From contig VTFK01000046.1 of assembly GCA_009617715.1 (NCBI GenBank), positions 1,116,001-1,180,000 of the forward strand: 64,000 nucleotides of DNA, in the 5' to 3' direction. A model generated the notes under the pieces. The model saw only the letters and a list, made by a program, of their open reading frames with translations. It made no database searches and was not told the origin of the DNA. Below are positions 24,420 to 38,454 of the stretch, piece by piece. The first letter of the stretch is position 1. Each line of letters starts with the position of its first letter. This DNA comes from Plectrocnemia conspersa (lineage: Eukaryota > Arthropoda > Insecta > Trichoptera > Polycentropodidae). Made by a program: the position numbers and the translations under genes.

Positions 24420-24861
24420 CATTTAGATGTCTTAATTGCAAAGAAAGTCCGTCACATGTGATGCGAATGATAAATCATGCCGATCAGAGATTATAGTGTT
24501 CTCGGAGATTAATTAGGACTCAGATGGGAGTTGTGTTTAGTTTTCTAGAAAACAATCGTCTTATTTAATGATATATCTCGTGAAACTTTGAAGTGGTATG
24601 CGCGTTTAACGAAAGTTTAGCAATTTATGTTTCGCTGTGTCAGAATGAAATTTTCGGCGATGTTTGACCTCTCAGTGTCGTATCAATTGAAATTAATTTG
24701 TGTGTAATATGTTAGCATGTGAAATGTATCTATATGTGTAGTGGTTATTTTAAACTTCCGCTTCATGATTGGTTTTGGGTAATAAAATAATTTTACGATA
24801 GATTTGCAGCAATAAAATGGAGCTGCGAACGAATATGTGCTGACGAAATTATAATGGTACC
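24420..24861. promoter_or_regulatory. Candidate cis-regulatory block
   Basis: Complex, repeat-free sequence less AT-biased than both flanks. It contains a palindromic E-box TCACATGTGA (24452-24461), GATTAATTAGGAC homeodomain-type site (~24507) and TTTCGGCGATGTTTGACC. No ORF. Regulatory function is inference from composition and motifs. Confidence 0.25.
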
Positions 24862-27018
24862 ATAAAATGTACTTATGAACTTAATACCTCATTTATAACT
24901 TAATACAATGTTTACTGTAAAATAAATATGTAATATAGTATTGCATATTAGAATTATTGGTTTTTTTATTTTTAATAAAGAATGGATTAATACACACACT
25001 TTCACGTGGAACAATGATGAAAAAGTTTTTATTTGTTTTCGTATTTTCATATTGTAGCGACCAACAATATAAAAAATAATTTCCCAAGACCCAAAGACTA
25101 GTCAAATATCTTTTGTAACACAAAAGACTCTTTGTCTTAGATACAAAATTGTTCATTAGTGTTTCTCTTTAGTATACAATTGTGTATTACATAGAATTTT
25201 CCACAATACTATATATGAGATTGACGTATCTATATGTTAATTAAAAAATCAAGAAAGGATATAAATTGATAATTTTAATAACATTTTCATTTAACATAAA
25301 TTAAAATAAATTCAGCTTATAATAGTAATTTATCCTCGAGCAGAATGTATTATTTAAAAGTCATTGTTTCTAGTGTTAAATTTATATTTGTAATCATTCA
25401 AAGGTTTGATACATTAATTTGATAATATCCAATATATCTATAATCAATTTTAATTAAAATATATTCTATTTTATTAAAAATATGTCTTCATTTAAGCATA
25501 AACTTTACTTAACTGATCATTAAAATAAACAAACTAATGTTTTTATTGGTTCAAGTTATTTCTTATTAGTGTTTTTACATTTAAAGTATTTTTGGTATTT
25601 TTTACATAAACAATTTGGCATTTTTGTCTTAAATAATGCAAAATATTTAAAATAGTTTTTTCACAAATCAATATTTTTTTATTATAATAATATTGCAATA
25701 AAAAATTTAACTTTTCATGGTCAATTCATATTAATCAAATTAAAAGTATAGGAATATACATATATTTTAAATCAGTTAAATACACTATAACTTTAGCATA
25801 AAACAATCATTTCGAGCCATATTGTTAAAGTTTTCTTAGAAATATGGAACGGAGTAAATATTTTATTCATTGTTTTTTTTTGTATTTTAAGAACCCGCTT
25901 ATGAAATAATGTGGTCTATATTCATATCCCTAGAGCTCAGTTGTATGCTTTAGTTATGTTAAAGACGTCTACACAATAAGTGTATAGAAATATTTCATGT
26001 GGAATGACCTGCGTTATACAACAGGATATATATCACATGTCTGTAAATATAAATAAAAATATATAAATTCATTATACTACAACTGAAACTAGATGTGAAT
26101 GGCACTGTTGAGAAACAATGCATAATATAACTGTCAGGACCACGCATTAACGTTGTGTTGAAATAAGTTATTTTAATAATCATTAAATTAATGTGACTAA
26201 CATATTATTAAAGATACAATATAGTTTTTCGAATGCGGAAAAAATACATGTGAATCTGACCGGACGACTATTCAAAATTTTATTGTACTTTTATTAAAAC
26301 CGTTGGACACTACTTTACCATAAAAATTATGGCACATGTCAAATATTTTCGCTAAGCAATGCTAAAGATAACCATTTCAAATAGCTCATGCCAAAGAGTC
26401 TAATAACTGTGTTAGAAAATAATAAAAATTACGGTTCCATTCTAAATCATTGGCATTGGTCAGAGGAACAGTGACTAAAAGGAACGTAAGATGAACTTGA
26501 CCATTAAATATCCATTTCGCTTTTGCCTTTGAATAATGTTTTACTTTTAATCACATATTGACATTTCACAAATGTGACATTTAAAAGTATTAGAGGCATA
26601 AAAAACACGGTAAAATACATACATATATACATACATATACTATCTATTGTTTGGTCCAAAATGCAAAATTAATTTTATATCGCAATTGATTCTAGGGTCT
26701 GTATATGTACACTTGTTGCACTTATGACACTCTAGATTTAATAAATATATGCTATGAGCGACATTCGTTTTCAAGTTTCGTTTTATGGCTAAAATAATCA
26801 AGTGATGAATTGACATAGTATGAATATCTGCCAATTAGTAAAGGCTTTACAACAATTTGTATACTGTTGAATATATAGACGTATTCATAAAAAACTGTTG
26901 TTTAAAAAAGGTTAATAATGAGATAGAAACTTACTTAGATATATGTTTAATGAATGCAGTTACATATAGAATTTAACTTGTTAAATAAAATATTTTTATA
27001 CAATTAATACTAATAAAT
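24862..27018. other. Intergenic, AT-rich
   Basis: Short ORFs only, none with a recognised domain. A (TACATA)-type simple tract lies at 26615-26640. Confidence 0.4.
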
Positions 27019-27195
27019 TCAGGCGCGTACGGTGAGATACATTGCCTTTCGCTCGCCCGCGTATCAAGTGATAAGAGTGAGTGAGAAGAAATGGGCGTGC
27101 GGAATGCATGTAACGCACGCTCTTATCTCTCACTCACCCTCGTCACTTAACACGCGAGCGACCGAAAGAGAAAGTATCTCACGGTACGTGCCTGA
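27019..27195. mobile_element. 177-bp foldback (near-complete inverted repeat) element
   Basis: Two arms of about 80 bp, starting TCAGGCGCGTACGGTGAGATAC (first 20 bases quoted loosely as TCAGGCGCGTACGGTGAGAT) and ending with the complementary CACGGTACGTGCCTGA, enclose a spacer of only about 10 nt around GAATGCATG. The arms differ at scattered positions. ATT lies on both sides if the ends are taken as CAGG...CCTG. It is far more GC-rich than its surroundings, with no coding capacity. Confidence 0.75.
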
Positions 27196-27539
27196 TTTTT
27201 ATTAAAAAAATTCTCAAGATAAATCTAAAAAATGTGTCGTATAATTTTTCCAATAAATTTTGAATGTCGAGAAATTAGTAAAATAAAACTTAATCACCTT
27301 ACAATATACAAAATACGTATGACGTACAACCTAATTATTAAACCAACGTAATAGATGTTTTACGTTTTATGTGGTTAAGCAAAGTGTATTAATTGCTACA
27401 ATAATATAATATAGATAATAATAAAAAATAATTAATTGAAGGTATATTAATTATAATATAATATATGATATTCAACGAAACATACGTAAACAAAGAAAAT
27501 TTGTATATTCATGGTTGAAGTAAACAGGATTCTTATGTA

Positions 27540-28150
27540 TATTTATTTATAATTAAAAAAATATTAAAGTTTTCTCTAATTATTAATATAAATTTACAAG
27601 GTATTTTTATATAAATTATTTCGATTGTCTCGCAAAATAATCTTTAAGCCAGAGAAAGCCCTTTCAACACTAACTTGTGTTGCAGGAGCTCTTAAAACCA
27701 TCATTGCAATTTTGTATATATATAAGTATATGTATTTTTATTTTCCTCCCAAAATTCTAAAACATGTTTTTTTTTATCTAATCTTTGTACATTGTTAAAG
27801 ATAATTATTATTAATTTAGGGTCTACATCTGTGGAAATAGAAAATCTATGTCTCTATTGCTAAATCTTTACTTCTTAAAAAATCCTCCAAATGGTCAACC
27901 TTTTCATCGGATGTTTCACTAGATGATAGTGCTTGTTCATTTGTGATTGAAATTGTTTTCTTTAAAAATTATAATTTGTTCCAAATATTTTTCAAATGTT
28001 GCACAGCTTGCATTTTTTGTGACTGCGTGCTTGAACATGGACTGAACCGAAATAAACCAATGTTTTTTTCGGTTCAGTTCCGGTTTTCGTTCCAGCAAAA
28101 ATAACTGTCTTTCCGGTGTTCGGTTAAGTTCCGGTTCGAACCCTTGCTTT
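27540..28150 (-). mobile_element. hAT transposase C-terminal relic (dimerisation region)
   Basis: Minus-strand translation yields VLEFWEENKNTY and, after one frameshift, KIAMMVLRAPATQVSVERAF followed by SGLKIILRDNRNNLYKNT and an ENFNIF stop. The xxQVSVERAFS signature is diagnostic of the hAT family C-terminal dimerisation domain. It is homologous in DNA and protein to the relic at 8.3-9.1 kb and includes the untranslated-looking upstream part with repeated GAACCGGAAC motifs (28030-28145). Confidence 0.8.
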
Positions 28151-31100
28151 TTGCCATAATATGATATGTCTCTTTATATATACATTTAAGTGAACATAAA
28201 CAAGGTTGTACATACCTACGATCATATATGTACGTATATAATAAAAAATGTCAGTTCATGGCTTATTCATCTAACGTTCCATATTATTTTTTACTAGATT
28301 TTAATTAAACACACATATTAAAACCTAAATATTTACTTTTCATGATTTTGTCAATTAATATCTTTCCATCATCGTAAAAAAATACATTTTTTAACCTGTT
28401 CTATGTAATTGATAATAAATATTGACGATATGAAACCAAATTTTACAGTTAAAAATATAAAATAATTATATTATTTTACATGAATATGTATATAATACAT
28501 CTAAAGTGTTTAATCGTGTTTATAGCGTTCGATGGTAACTTGTATACAAAATTAAACAGAAATTATTGATTGAAAAGTTGGTGTCTGGAGTTTTATAAAA
28601 GTTTCATCTCCATCCGTTTTATCACACATTCATAAGTTCATAATCAATGTATTTAAATTTTCAAGAAATCGTGACTACGCTTGGGTATATCGCATTAAAA
28701 TGCATAAGCTAAAATACCGTAAAGCATTGATCAGCAAACTTTTGAGATAGAAGTCAATTATAAGCATTACAATGATTTTGGTTTTTTATATTTTTTTTCA
28801 ATTTTATGTTAAAAATAGCAGGAATGATATTAAAAATCTAGTAAATGTTACTCTTTATGAATTTTTAATAAATTAATATTTACTGAGCAAAATGTTAGCA
28901 TCATCATTACTTTGACAAATGGTGAACAGATTTATTCCGAACATATTTTTATCAATCCCTAATTCTATTTTGACGCTTCAGTATTTATATAGAAAAGCAA
29001 TCCGTCATTAAATTTATTATTTGATGGCAAGTTCTTTCATGAAAATAAATGAGTATAACCTAATTGACTTAAACATGATAATAATATATAAATTAACTTC
29101 TATTATAAATTATATATTGTGCATAGGAGACAGATAGTAATGGCAATAGCATTTTTTTTCAAGTTTTTTATAAAATGCTGGAACTAGTATATTTTTTGAA
29201 AAAAACATTTGCTGCATAAAATAACAATACTTAATTTTTTAAATTTCAAAAATAACCTATTAGAAGCAGGATAGGTAATATGCCAGCCTAGTGCATTACG
29301 ACGGTGTTAACACAATCAAGAGACACTACGTAGTAAGAATCCAGACTAAAATCAGTTACATTATTAAAAAAATTGGAAAATATAATATGTAATGATTACT
29401 AAAAAATTTTATTTTCGAGCTACGAAATAAATTTAAAAAAAAAATAGTGTTCATTAAATATATGGTTAAAATTCAAGACTTTTTAGATATTAGTCTATAT
29501 AAGTTAAACAATCCTTTAATAAACCATTAGAATAAACGAAAAGTTTGTAATTGATACGTTTCGGTATAAAAAAATGTGTTTAAAAATTAACTTCATTCAA
29601 CCGAAAGGTTTACCATCAAGAGGGTCTTTTCTATTCAACCCTCGTTTTCGAATGAAAAAAAAAACTTTTTCTCAGTCGTTAAGGGCGGCGTTATAATAAT
29701 AAAAGTAATTAATGGCGGTATCTTAAGCTCTTTTTTTCTATAATGCCACCGGTGTGTTTGAGCCTTAAGAAAATTATAATAAAGCCTTTCGAATGGCCAC
29801 CTGATGGAAATACGAAATTCTTATAATGTGCTTCCAAACACGTAAGGGCTTAACGACTCAAAATGGGGTATAAATTATTCAAAGGGCCCGTATAAAGTTC
29901 AAATATCAATACCTCACATATCGTTATATGCATTATGAATCAGTGTTTTACTTTATGCATATTATAATTTGTTAATAAAATATATCTATTAGTGAAGTTG
30001 TTTCAAAGTAAATATATTTCAAGGTTTGAAAGGAAGGGCAAATAAAAGAAAAAATAGAAAATCTCAGCACTGGGACTCTAATCAAATAATGAGTTTCATT
30101 CGACTCATTCATTTGCTGACCTTTGCCAAATAGACAGAATAATATATTTATAAACTAATCAGTATTAAATTGCTCTACCTATTATTACCTAATCGAATTT
30201 CCTTGAAATATGTAGTAGAAAGAAGATAAACGAAATTTATTTTAATATTGTAATGAAATGTATCTATACACCAAAATATAAACACGCAAAATTAAATTTA
30301 AGACTAAAACCTTATCATCAACTTTCGCAACTCATACTTTTGAAACTAAATAAAGTCCAGTTTTGGAAGTAAACATGCAAGTTAATAAAAAGTATTATAT
30401 TTATTTTACGTCCTAAAACTTTTAACTTTTTTTTTTTAATTTAAACTAATTTTAACTTTTCTATATTAGATACATGTCTATATTCTAAATTGTGTATAAG
30501 CAAATAATTAAATTATAAATTAGAATAAATTTTCATTAAAAAAATTAAATGTTTTAATTGCATTACTTTTTAATGAATATAAAAAGAATTAATTTTAATA
30601 GATTTTTTTAAACTATAGTAAATTTATTTATAGTCATATTATGTGCATATTTATACATTATTAATATGCATAACTATACATATATACACACAAATATTAA
30701 TTGTATTATGGATTTTTATAAATAGAATATCTTTAAATTGAAGATATCTAAAAAATATGTATTTATTTTAAATAAATTTATAATAACATTAAGGCAATTA
30801 AACAGTTTAATGAAAAGTGCGTTTATAAATAGAGTAAAGCGATTACGTGAATTAATTCAAGATTATCAAAGTGGTTCAATTGACTTTTATGTGTAATTAG
30901 TAAATAATTAATAGCATTAATGAATATCCTTCCTTTAAAGGTTTGGCTAAATGCTAAGTCGGCAATTAGGGTCCTGGATATTTAAATTTATTATGAGTCA
31001 AATAATATATTTAAATACGGTGATTCCAAACATAGTTGAATAAGTAAATATTAGTAAACAACAACCGATTGCCTTTGGAAACAAATCTAATACGATACCT

Positions 31101-34100
31101 TGTCTACAATTTATCTATTTTCCAAACCCTTCTCGAGTCAAACATTCCTGACAATCAATCACGAGTAAAAGCTTCCTTGTCGTTTAGATGATTTTTTTAA
31201 TACAGTGATGTTTTATTGTTCAATACGATGAAAAAACTAAATTTAACGCTCTCGAAATGAAACGTCATGAAAAAGATAAGGCATAAACCCATCATGGTTA
31301 TAAATGGTTAGAGAGAGAGTAGATTTGGAAATTCCTTAAAGACCCCCAGACGGAGACAATATAAATGTTGGTATATTAATCCGCTTTCGCTTAAATACTT
31401 TTTTTTATAAAAAAAAAGTTTGAAAATCCTCGGTAATCCCAAAATTAACTGGGTAAGACTACGCTTGAAAAAAAAGCAATATATCGCTTCGAAGATTTAA
31501 TTTAATGTAAGAATAATAGTTATATATTGCCTTGAAAAATAGTGGCTTTAGTAAAAAAAATAAGCTTTTTAAGCGTAATGATATTTATCTCAAACATTTT
31601 ATTATTAATCTAGATTAAATCTTGATTTTACTAGCATATTTAAATATTCATCATTGTAAAAGGATGTATAATATCTTTGTCATGGCATAACATTTTAAAA
31701 TAGCAATACATAATTTTCATTATTAATATTGTTATAAAATAATTTGCACAACTCAATACATGTTATATTTACTATTTTTTAACATTAAACTAATATTAAA
31801 GAGCATGTATTAACATTGAGAATATATTATTAGCTTAAGTAACGCAGATAATTTATACTGCTAATGGTTTAATCTGTTAATTTATCAAGTAGTACGATAA
31901 TAGTAAATAATTTACTTAACTTTTTTTAATAAATGCCAACAACCACATAATCCTCTCCTCGTATACTTAAGGGTGCTGACAGCTAACTGGTAACTTTCCG
32001 ACAGCCTTTCGGCTATTGGGATTATAACCAAAACCCCGTAACATGAATGGCTAACCGTATGAGTTTTGTAAGAAAACGAATTAGGTTTAGGGGTTTCTCT
32101 ATGCCTTCTTCGCTTAAATTGTTAATAAGAAATATGTAAAATACATATGTAAAAAAGGCATTTTAATATTAAACATATTTTTAATAATCAAGTGCCTTTT
32201 TTACATAATGTTTGCATTTTCATTATCTTTATTTTCAATGTTTAATACAATGATACAATGTAAGCATCTAAACATATTTTTTTCAACGCCATATTTTTTT
32301 TTAATATATATTATATGTACCGTAGATAAACATTAACAAAATAACACAAATTTGTCACAGAATTTTTCTAAAAGCAGAAAGATTTTAAGGGGTCGTTAAG
32401 TTGCTTTCACTGAAAAGAGGTTAAATGACCAAATAAGCTTAAAAATTTATTTCCTGAACCTTCAATAGTTAGTATACATAAGATTAGAGATAAAAAAAAC
32501 ATACTTGAAACACAACTTGTGATCTCTTATTCTGCCACAACTCAATAGCTTAATAGCTCTGATAAATGGTAATTAGACCCATAAGTTTAGTTATCCCTAA
32601 TATTCGCAAACGCTTAAATAACTTTGAAGTCGATTATCTCGATTCTCAACGCATCTTATCATGTATGTAGTACATCTACATTAACCAGCAGTTATTATTA
32701 AAATAAAAGATTGGTAAAGTTAATTTTTTAAATATGCTAATATATATGAAAAAAAATATTTTATATAATATAACAATTTGATTCGCTAATTTTATTTTAG
32801 CATAAAAATCGATAAAAAGTTATTCCTTTAAATAATACTTTAATATAATATACTATCTAAATTCTGGGTTTACCTAGTAGGATACAGTAGCTTCGTCGCT
32901 GGCTTTGTGTTTCAGCAAAGACAAATAAAACTTTTTAAAGTCACCCCAAAGCTCCCTGGCACGAAGCTTACCCAACAACATATTGATTCTGCAACTATGA
33001 TAGAGTTTATATTGCAAGCCTTCGTAAAATTACACAGTCCGATAGAGCTGGAAATCGAATTAAAGCCAATTTAGAATATTAATTTTAACTGTAATCGTAT
33101 CATAGAGTAAACCTAGGCCAATCAACGAACGGCGAAAAGTTTCTGACTTTATAATCCAAGCAAAGTTTAGATTCGGAAATAAAAACCGGCGAACTTTTCT
33201 GTTTGTTTGCGAGATATTGAATTTACATAAAGCAAGTCAAACGTAATATTATAATAATTTTGATAATATTAGTTTGTACCGAGAACACTGTAAATAATCC
33301 GATATCAGATCGACAAATTGCCGGTCCAGTAAAACTTGTGTCCTCTTATCGACTTAAATAATACGAAATTATTTTACGCATATTTGTATACTAAAATAAC
33401 CAATATTTAATTAAGTTGTAATATTTTTTATAATTTCAAGTGTAATTGTATAATAATGTATACTAAATAATTGTGGAAAAAGCCCTAATATACAATAGAT
33501 TCCCTTTTTTATTATTTTGCCCGCGGAATAAAAATATATACACCATACATTAAAAAAAAAACATAATATATTATGAAAGCAATTCTAAGTATATCATCTT
33601 ATACAGCCGAAACTGAAACATGATTATGACTACACCGTTTTTGAAACTTTGTGGAGAGCAAATATAAATCTAACCCGTAACAACTGTTATTTTATTAGTA
33701 AAGGTCAGAAATATATTTAAAGCAATACAGTATAATCTGCTAATGCAGTCTTGTATTTTAAAAAGATTATTCTACAGCTCTCATATTAATGCTGGTCAGT
33801 CACAAACCATCGTTTTATATTCTTTAATAATACCACACTCAAGCTTATTTGGCAGATAAGCTTATGCATAAATTTAACATCTCAAGCAATGTTGCTGATC
33901 TGGATAGCACTCTTTAGCTTTAGCTTGGAAAAATATTGAGAAAATTTAAACAAAATGCAGATTAGCTTTAGATCTTTTTAAATTGAATAAGCATATAAAT
34001 GTGTTAAGTTTTTGTGTTGAAGTAATAAAAAGTAATAATACTGCAATACAATCAATTCCCATTATCTCAGTTTTAGTTCGGAAGTGAAGTGAAGTAATGC

Positions 34101-34662
34101 AGCAGTGTTCTGGCTAATATATTGGCAAATATTGAAAAATTTCGTGGACCAATCAAGTAAGTGAATCGCCATTCTATTTTTATACTATTGCTTTTGCAAT
34201 GACATATTTTGTGAATATCTAACGATCGTTTTTTAGATTTCGTTTCTTGCTTAAAAATAAGGGTATACTATGGTATTTAACAAAATATAATGTATGATTC
34301 AATAATATTTTTCTAGAAAACATTTGATTTTTCATATATTTTCCAACAATGCACATTTATTTTAAAAGTGTAAATTGCTCCGGGAAATAAATTTTAGCAT
34401 CATACCGCTAGTCCACTTAAAATTATTTTTTGGCAATGCGCTTAACTTCCCTTACAAAAAATTAATATATATATAATGATTGCATTTTGTACAATTTAAT
34501 AACAACACAAATACAATAAAATATTAACAAACAAACTTTATATGAAAATATCAAGACACAAAGATCATTCAAAAAAAATATAATTATATAAGGAGCACCT
34601 AGCTACAATATAAATTATTTTTTTTACTAATAAAAAATATAAAATGTAATATTTTTTTCAAA
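28151..34662. other. Long intergenic stretch with candidate regulatory blocks
   Basis: Mostly AT-rich. Blocks with more even composition lie at 29580-29900 (TTAAGGGCGGCGTTATAATA, GCCACCGGTGTGTTTGAGCC), 31080-31500, 31940-32110 (ACAGCCTTTCGGCTATTGGG) and 32860-33240 (CTTCGTCGCTGGCTTTGTG). They hold no ORF and no repeat signature, as expected of conserved non-coding DNA, though conservation cannot be tested here. Confidence 0.3.
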
Positions 34663-35430
34663 AAATAAAATATACTTGATCGATCATTTTATTGTATTGG
34701 AACTATACCAAAGTTTAAATTGTGAACTTACCAGCAGTGAAGCTCACATCAAATATGCCCAGACAAAATTCAAAAGACATTATTATTCAATTAACAACAG
34801 CTATAAAAAAAATATATTACAGATAAAAATGGTCCATAAAATATATACGTCACAACGATAACAAAAAATATAATTTAACCAAGAACATAAAAAAATACTA
34901 AACAGTATTTAACATAGATTTTAAAACTGCCAAGTTTACTTTTGCCTAGTACAAGAAAAAATTATAAGCAAAAATTAAAAACTTTCCTTGAAAATAAAAA
35001 AAAAATAAAATATACTTGATTTATCATATAACTGAATTAGAACTATAATAGAGTGCAAATTGCGAACTCACCACCAGTGAAGCTCACACCAAATAAGCTC
35101 AGATAAATTTCTAAAAAAGCAGCCTGATTATTTTTAACTAAAAAATGGATAATATCAAAACCTAACTTTGCATGTTAATCCAGTGATCATGTTAAAAAGC
35201 ATTATTAATAAATTAACAACAGTTATAAACTATATATTATATAAATAAAAATATTTGCAAGCAAAACATTATATACATAAATTTTACTATATACATCTCA
35301 GCGATAACTAAAAATATAATTTAATCAAGAATATAAATACTTTTAACTAATTAAATAATTATAAGTACAAGAAAAAAACCTAGCTATACTACCTAATATA
35401 TTATAAATTAAAATTAAAAATTTAATAAAA
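34663..35430 (+). repeat. Tandem segmental duplication, unit ~340 bp or longer
   Basis: The block beginning AAATAAAATATACTTGAT at ~34663 recurs at ~35003. Shared parts are GAACTATAnyAnAGTnyAAATTGyGAACT, CCAsCAGTGAAGCTCACA, ATTAACAACAGyTATAAA, AATATAATTTAAyCAAGAA and AGTACAAGAAAAAA. The second copy carries extra insertions. A weak third unit may precede the first at ~34560. No coding function is seen. Confidence 0.75.
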
Positions 35431-37911
35431 CACATTAATTAAAAAAATATTTATAAGTTTACATGGCAATAGAATTATCTTTCATTGATGAAAAATATCC
35501 TATTAGCAGTGCTTTTAATATTTTATTTACTAATAATATATTTTATTGCATTGATTTAAATGACACGAATTATTATTAGAAAGTTTAATACAGTGAGAGA
35601 ATAATAAGGAAATGTTTACCTATTGAGAAACTTAAATCTGCATTTGAGAAGTTATCATCTGTGATTGTTATAGCTTTTGGCACAAAAACGAAAGTATCAT
35701 TCGCTTAAAAATATGTATAAGTTTATATTACTAATACCATAAGACTTTTCTGGCGCAGATCTAACGCTTTTTGCAATTCTTAAAAACATATTGAATTTTT
35801 AATATGTTTACAGATGCATTCACTGGATTTTTCCAATATTAGTAATAGAAAATTTTAATCGTTAGTAGTTAACGAATCAAAGTTTCCAATATAATTTTGC
35901 TCACCACAGTCTCATAGGAGTTGTTAGTTGCAAGTTTGTGATACTAAACGGTTAAATAATCATTATGTATAACAACCTTGGAATTTTATTGAAGCTAATT
36001 AATAATTTGTATACCTGAATATAATATTTCAGTGAAAATATAATAGATTTGGCTAATAAAATTAGTGATGCGCATTTTTACTTGAACTATTTAAACTAAG
36101 AATATTTAGATGCAATGGAATCATTCGTTAATTAAGAAAATTTTATTTAATATTTTTAGTGAATAAGATTGATTTGATTATAGTGAAGAAAAATGTAATA
36201 ATTTGAGCAGCATAACATTAAAAATGTTTATTTACAAATATTTTAATGTAACTACTATTAATATTGTTCAAATAATTCAGGGATAAGTTAATTCAGGGAA
36301 TCAATAATATAGTGGCATATGGCCTTTAGCGTCGAGTTTGTCGAAGTTTGTTTCAGTTTGTTCGATATATTTGTTACAACAAATCCTGCTCAACTTTTGT
36401 ATACATATACATCCAACGTCACCGGAGAATACAAAGCAGGGGCTTTATATCATGTCTATTTTGATAGACTATATATCATGTATATTTTGATAGAATATAT
36501 ATAAATCAAATTCCCTGTTTTTTACTTGTCTTTTTCTGGGATCAACTCTATTAAAATAAGCTATGTATATTTTATAGTAGTATATAAGTCCTTTCGCATT
36601 CCAATTTTCCGCTTTTTAAACTGCACAGTAGTAAGGTATCCTCCACCTTTAACAAGCTTGTGAAAGCACTCGCGAGATTTATCGAGCTCCGTTTTACATT
36701 CCGGTCAACGTGTAGTAGAAAATTTCATCTTCACGATGCAATAGACGGTGATACATGCGTGACATTTACCACCAGGATATTACAGAGTTAATACATGCTG
36801 GATAATTCATTGAATACCCGTAGATCAGAAACTGCAAGACTTTGTTATACACCGTTCCTATTTTTTATTTAACGAATATATCTCAAGGGACAGATAACTG
36901 CTTCTAGGTTAAAAAAAAATACAGGTAGTGTCCAAAGGCTACGTTTTATTTTTATTTGTGATAATTTATTAGTTGCAAAACATAATTAAAATTTAATCTT
37001 AATACTTAAAACAATATGTTTTGTGTCTTATTTAAGGATATTTTTAAGTTCGTTACTGAAATTATTTTTACAATAGATTTTTTATAAACACATACATTTG
37101 ATATTTTTACAAATTAAATAAAATAATTAATCTATGATGGTATATAAACTAATGTCAATATTAATTTAATCAGCCAGAAATAATACGAAAAGATAACTGA
37201 AGTCGAGTTGAAATTCAATCTCGGAAGGAAAACGAAATTTTGTAAAAAAAATATTTTATATTTAAAAGCACTAGAAAGCCATTACTGGCGTTCAAAAACC
37301 ACTATCCGCATATAGTCGCAAATTGTGTGGAATGTACTAAAATGAATCGCATAATAGTCGTTTAAAGAGTCATTTTTTCGTAATATTTTTGATTTTTTTT
37401 TAAAGCATTAGTAAAGGTTTCGCCAAAAAATCAAGTGTACAAAATATAGTTGAATACATATAATTTTAAGGATTCATAAAACTAATTCACACACAATAAA
37501 AATATAGGCATACACACATATGGTTGTATAGGATGAAAGCTGTGAAATTTTAAATGAAAACTCTTCAGATATATTCACTATGGAAATGGCAGCTAACTGA
37601 CATTAAAATCCCATATTAATATTAGGGAGCTAAGCTGATACAGATCGTAGATCTTTGAAAAATGGTAATTTGCTTCCAGATCTTTTTAAAAATCTGTCAC
37701 TATATTGAAATTTGTATTCACGAATATTTGATTAAAATAATGTTGAGATATGTATATTCAGAGTTATAAATTAAAAGCAAAAAAACGTATAACTCTAGGG
37801 TTGCTACATACATGGACATTTATAAAACCCGAAACATTGATTGCAATACTATTTCGGGATATTCCGGGTACCTGGAATTTATATGATCTGGTTTTAAATA
37901 AAGCACATTAA
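35431..37911. other. Intergenic
   Basis: 36580-36860 is compositionally richer (TCCTCCACCTTTAACAAGC, GCACTCGCGAGATTTATCGA) and could be regulatory. A 27-bp-scale local duplication (ATATCATGTMTATTTTGATAGA) lies at 36447-36500. No gene recognised. Confidence 0.35.
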
Positions 37912-38126
37912 CCCTTTCACCGCAGATGGTTTCTATAAAAGTCATCAAGAAAATTGCCAGTATTCATTGGGCACCTAAAAGTACCATAAACCTTTAAGTA
38001 CAATAATATAGTTATTTACTACAACTTAAGGCTGTAAATCACTTAAATTAATTGAACCAAAATATTTTTTTAAATATGCCATGAATTTCAAAATAGCGCG
38101 CAAAAATGACTGCTACAGTGAAATGG
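37912..38126. mobile_element. 215-bp piggyBac-like MITE
   Basis: Flanked on both sides by TTAA (37908-37911 and 38127-38130). Ends are CCCTTTCACCGCAG and, reverse-complemented from the right, CCATTTCACTGTAGCAG. The TTAA target and CCYTTT-type imperfect terminal repeats match piggyBac nonautonomous elements. Confidence 0.7.
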
Positions 38127-38454
38127 TTAATAGTCTAAATTATTAATTTTTATATAAATGATTTTGTTCTAATTTTAAAGCGTGACATATAATATTTCTA
38201 TTGTGAAGGTTTCATCAATAACCGTTAGAAATCTGCAAAAAACAATAGTTTCCCTAACAAAACACTAAAACATACATAGATACTTTATCGAAAAAGCATT
38301 GTTTGAATTATTCTTTGTAATTATCTGACGGTCAACTTAACCCGTTTTTACAAGGTAAAGTTAAACAATAATGCGGTTGGCTCTAAATTTACCTGATTTT
38401 TAATAGGTGCTTAAATGACTTGAAAAAATGCGCAACTATTAGGAATTTCAGCCT

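Noticed and set aside
26610..26645. TACATA repeats as a regulatory array
   Set aside because: Simple low-complexity tract, common in AT-rich DNA.
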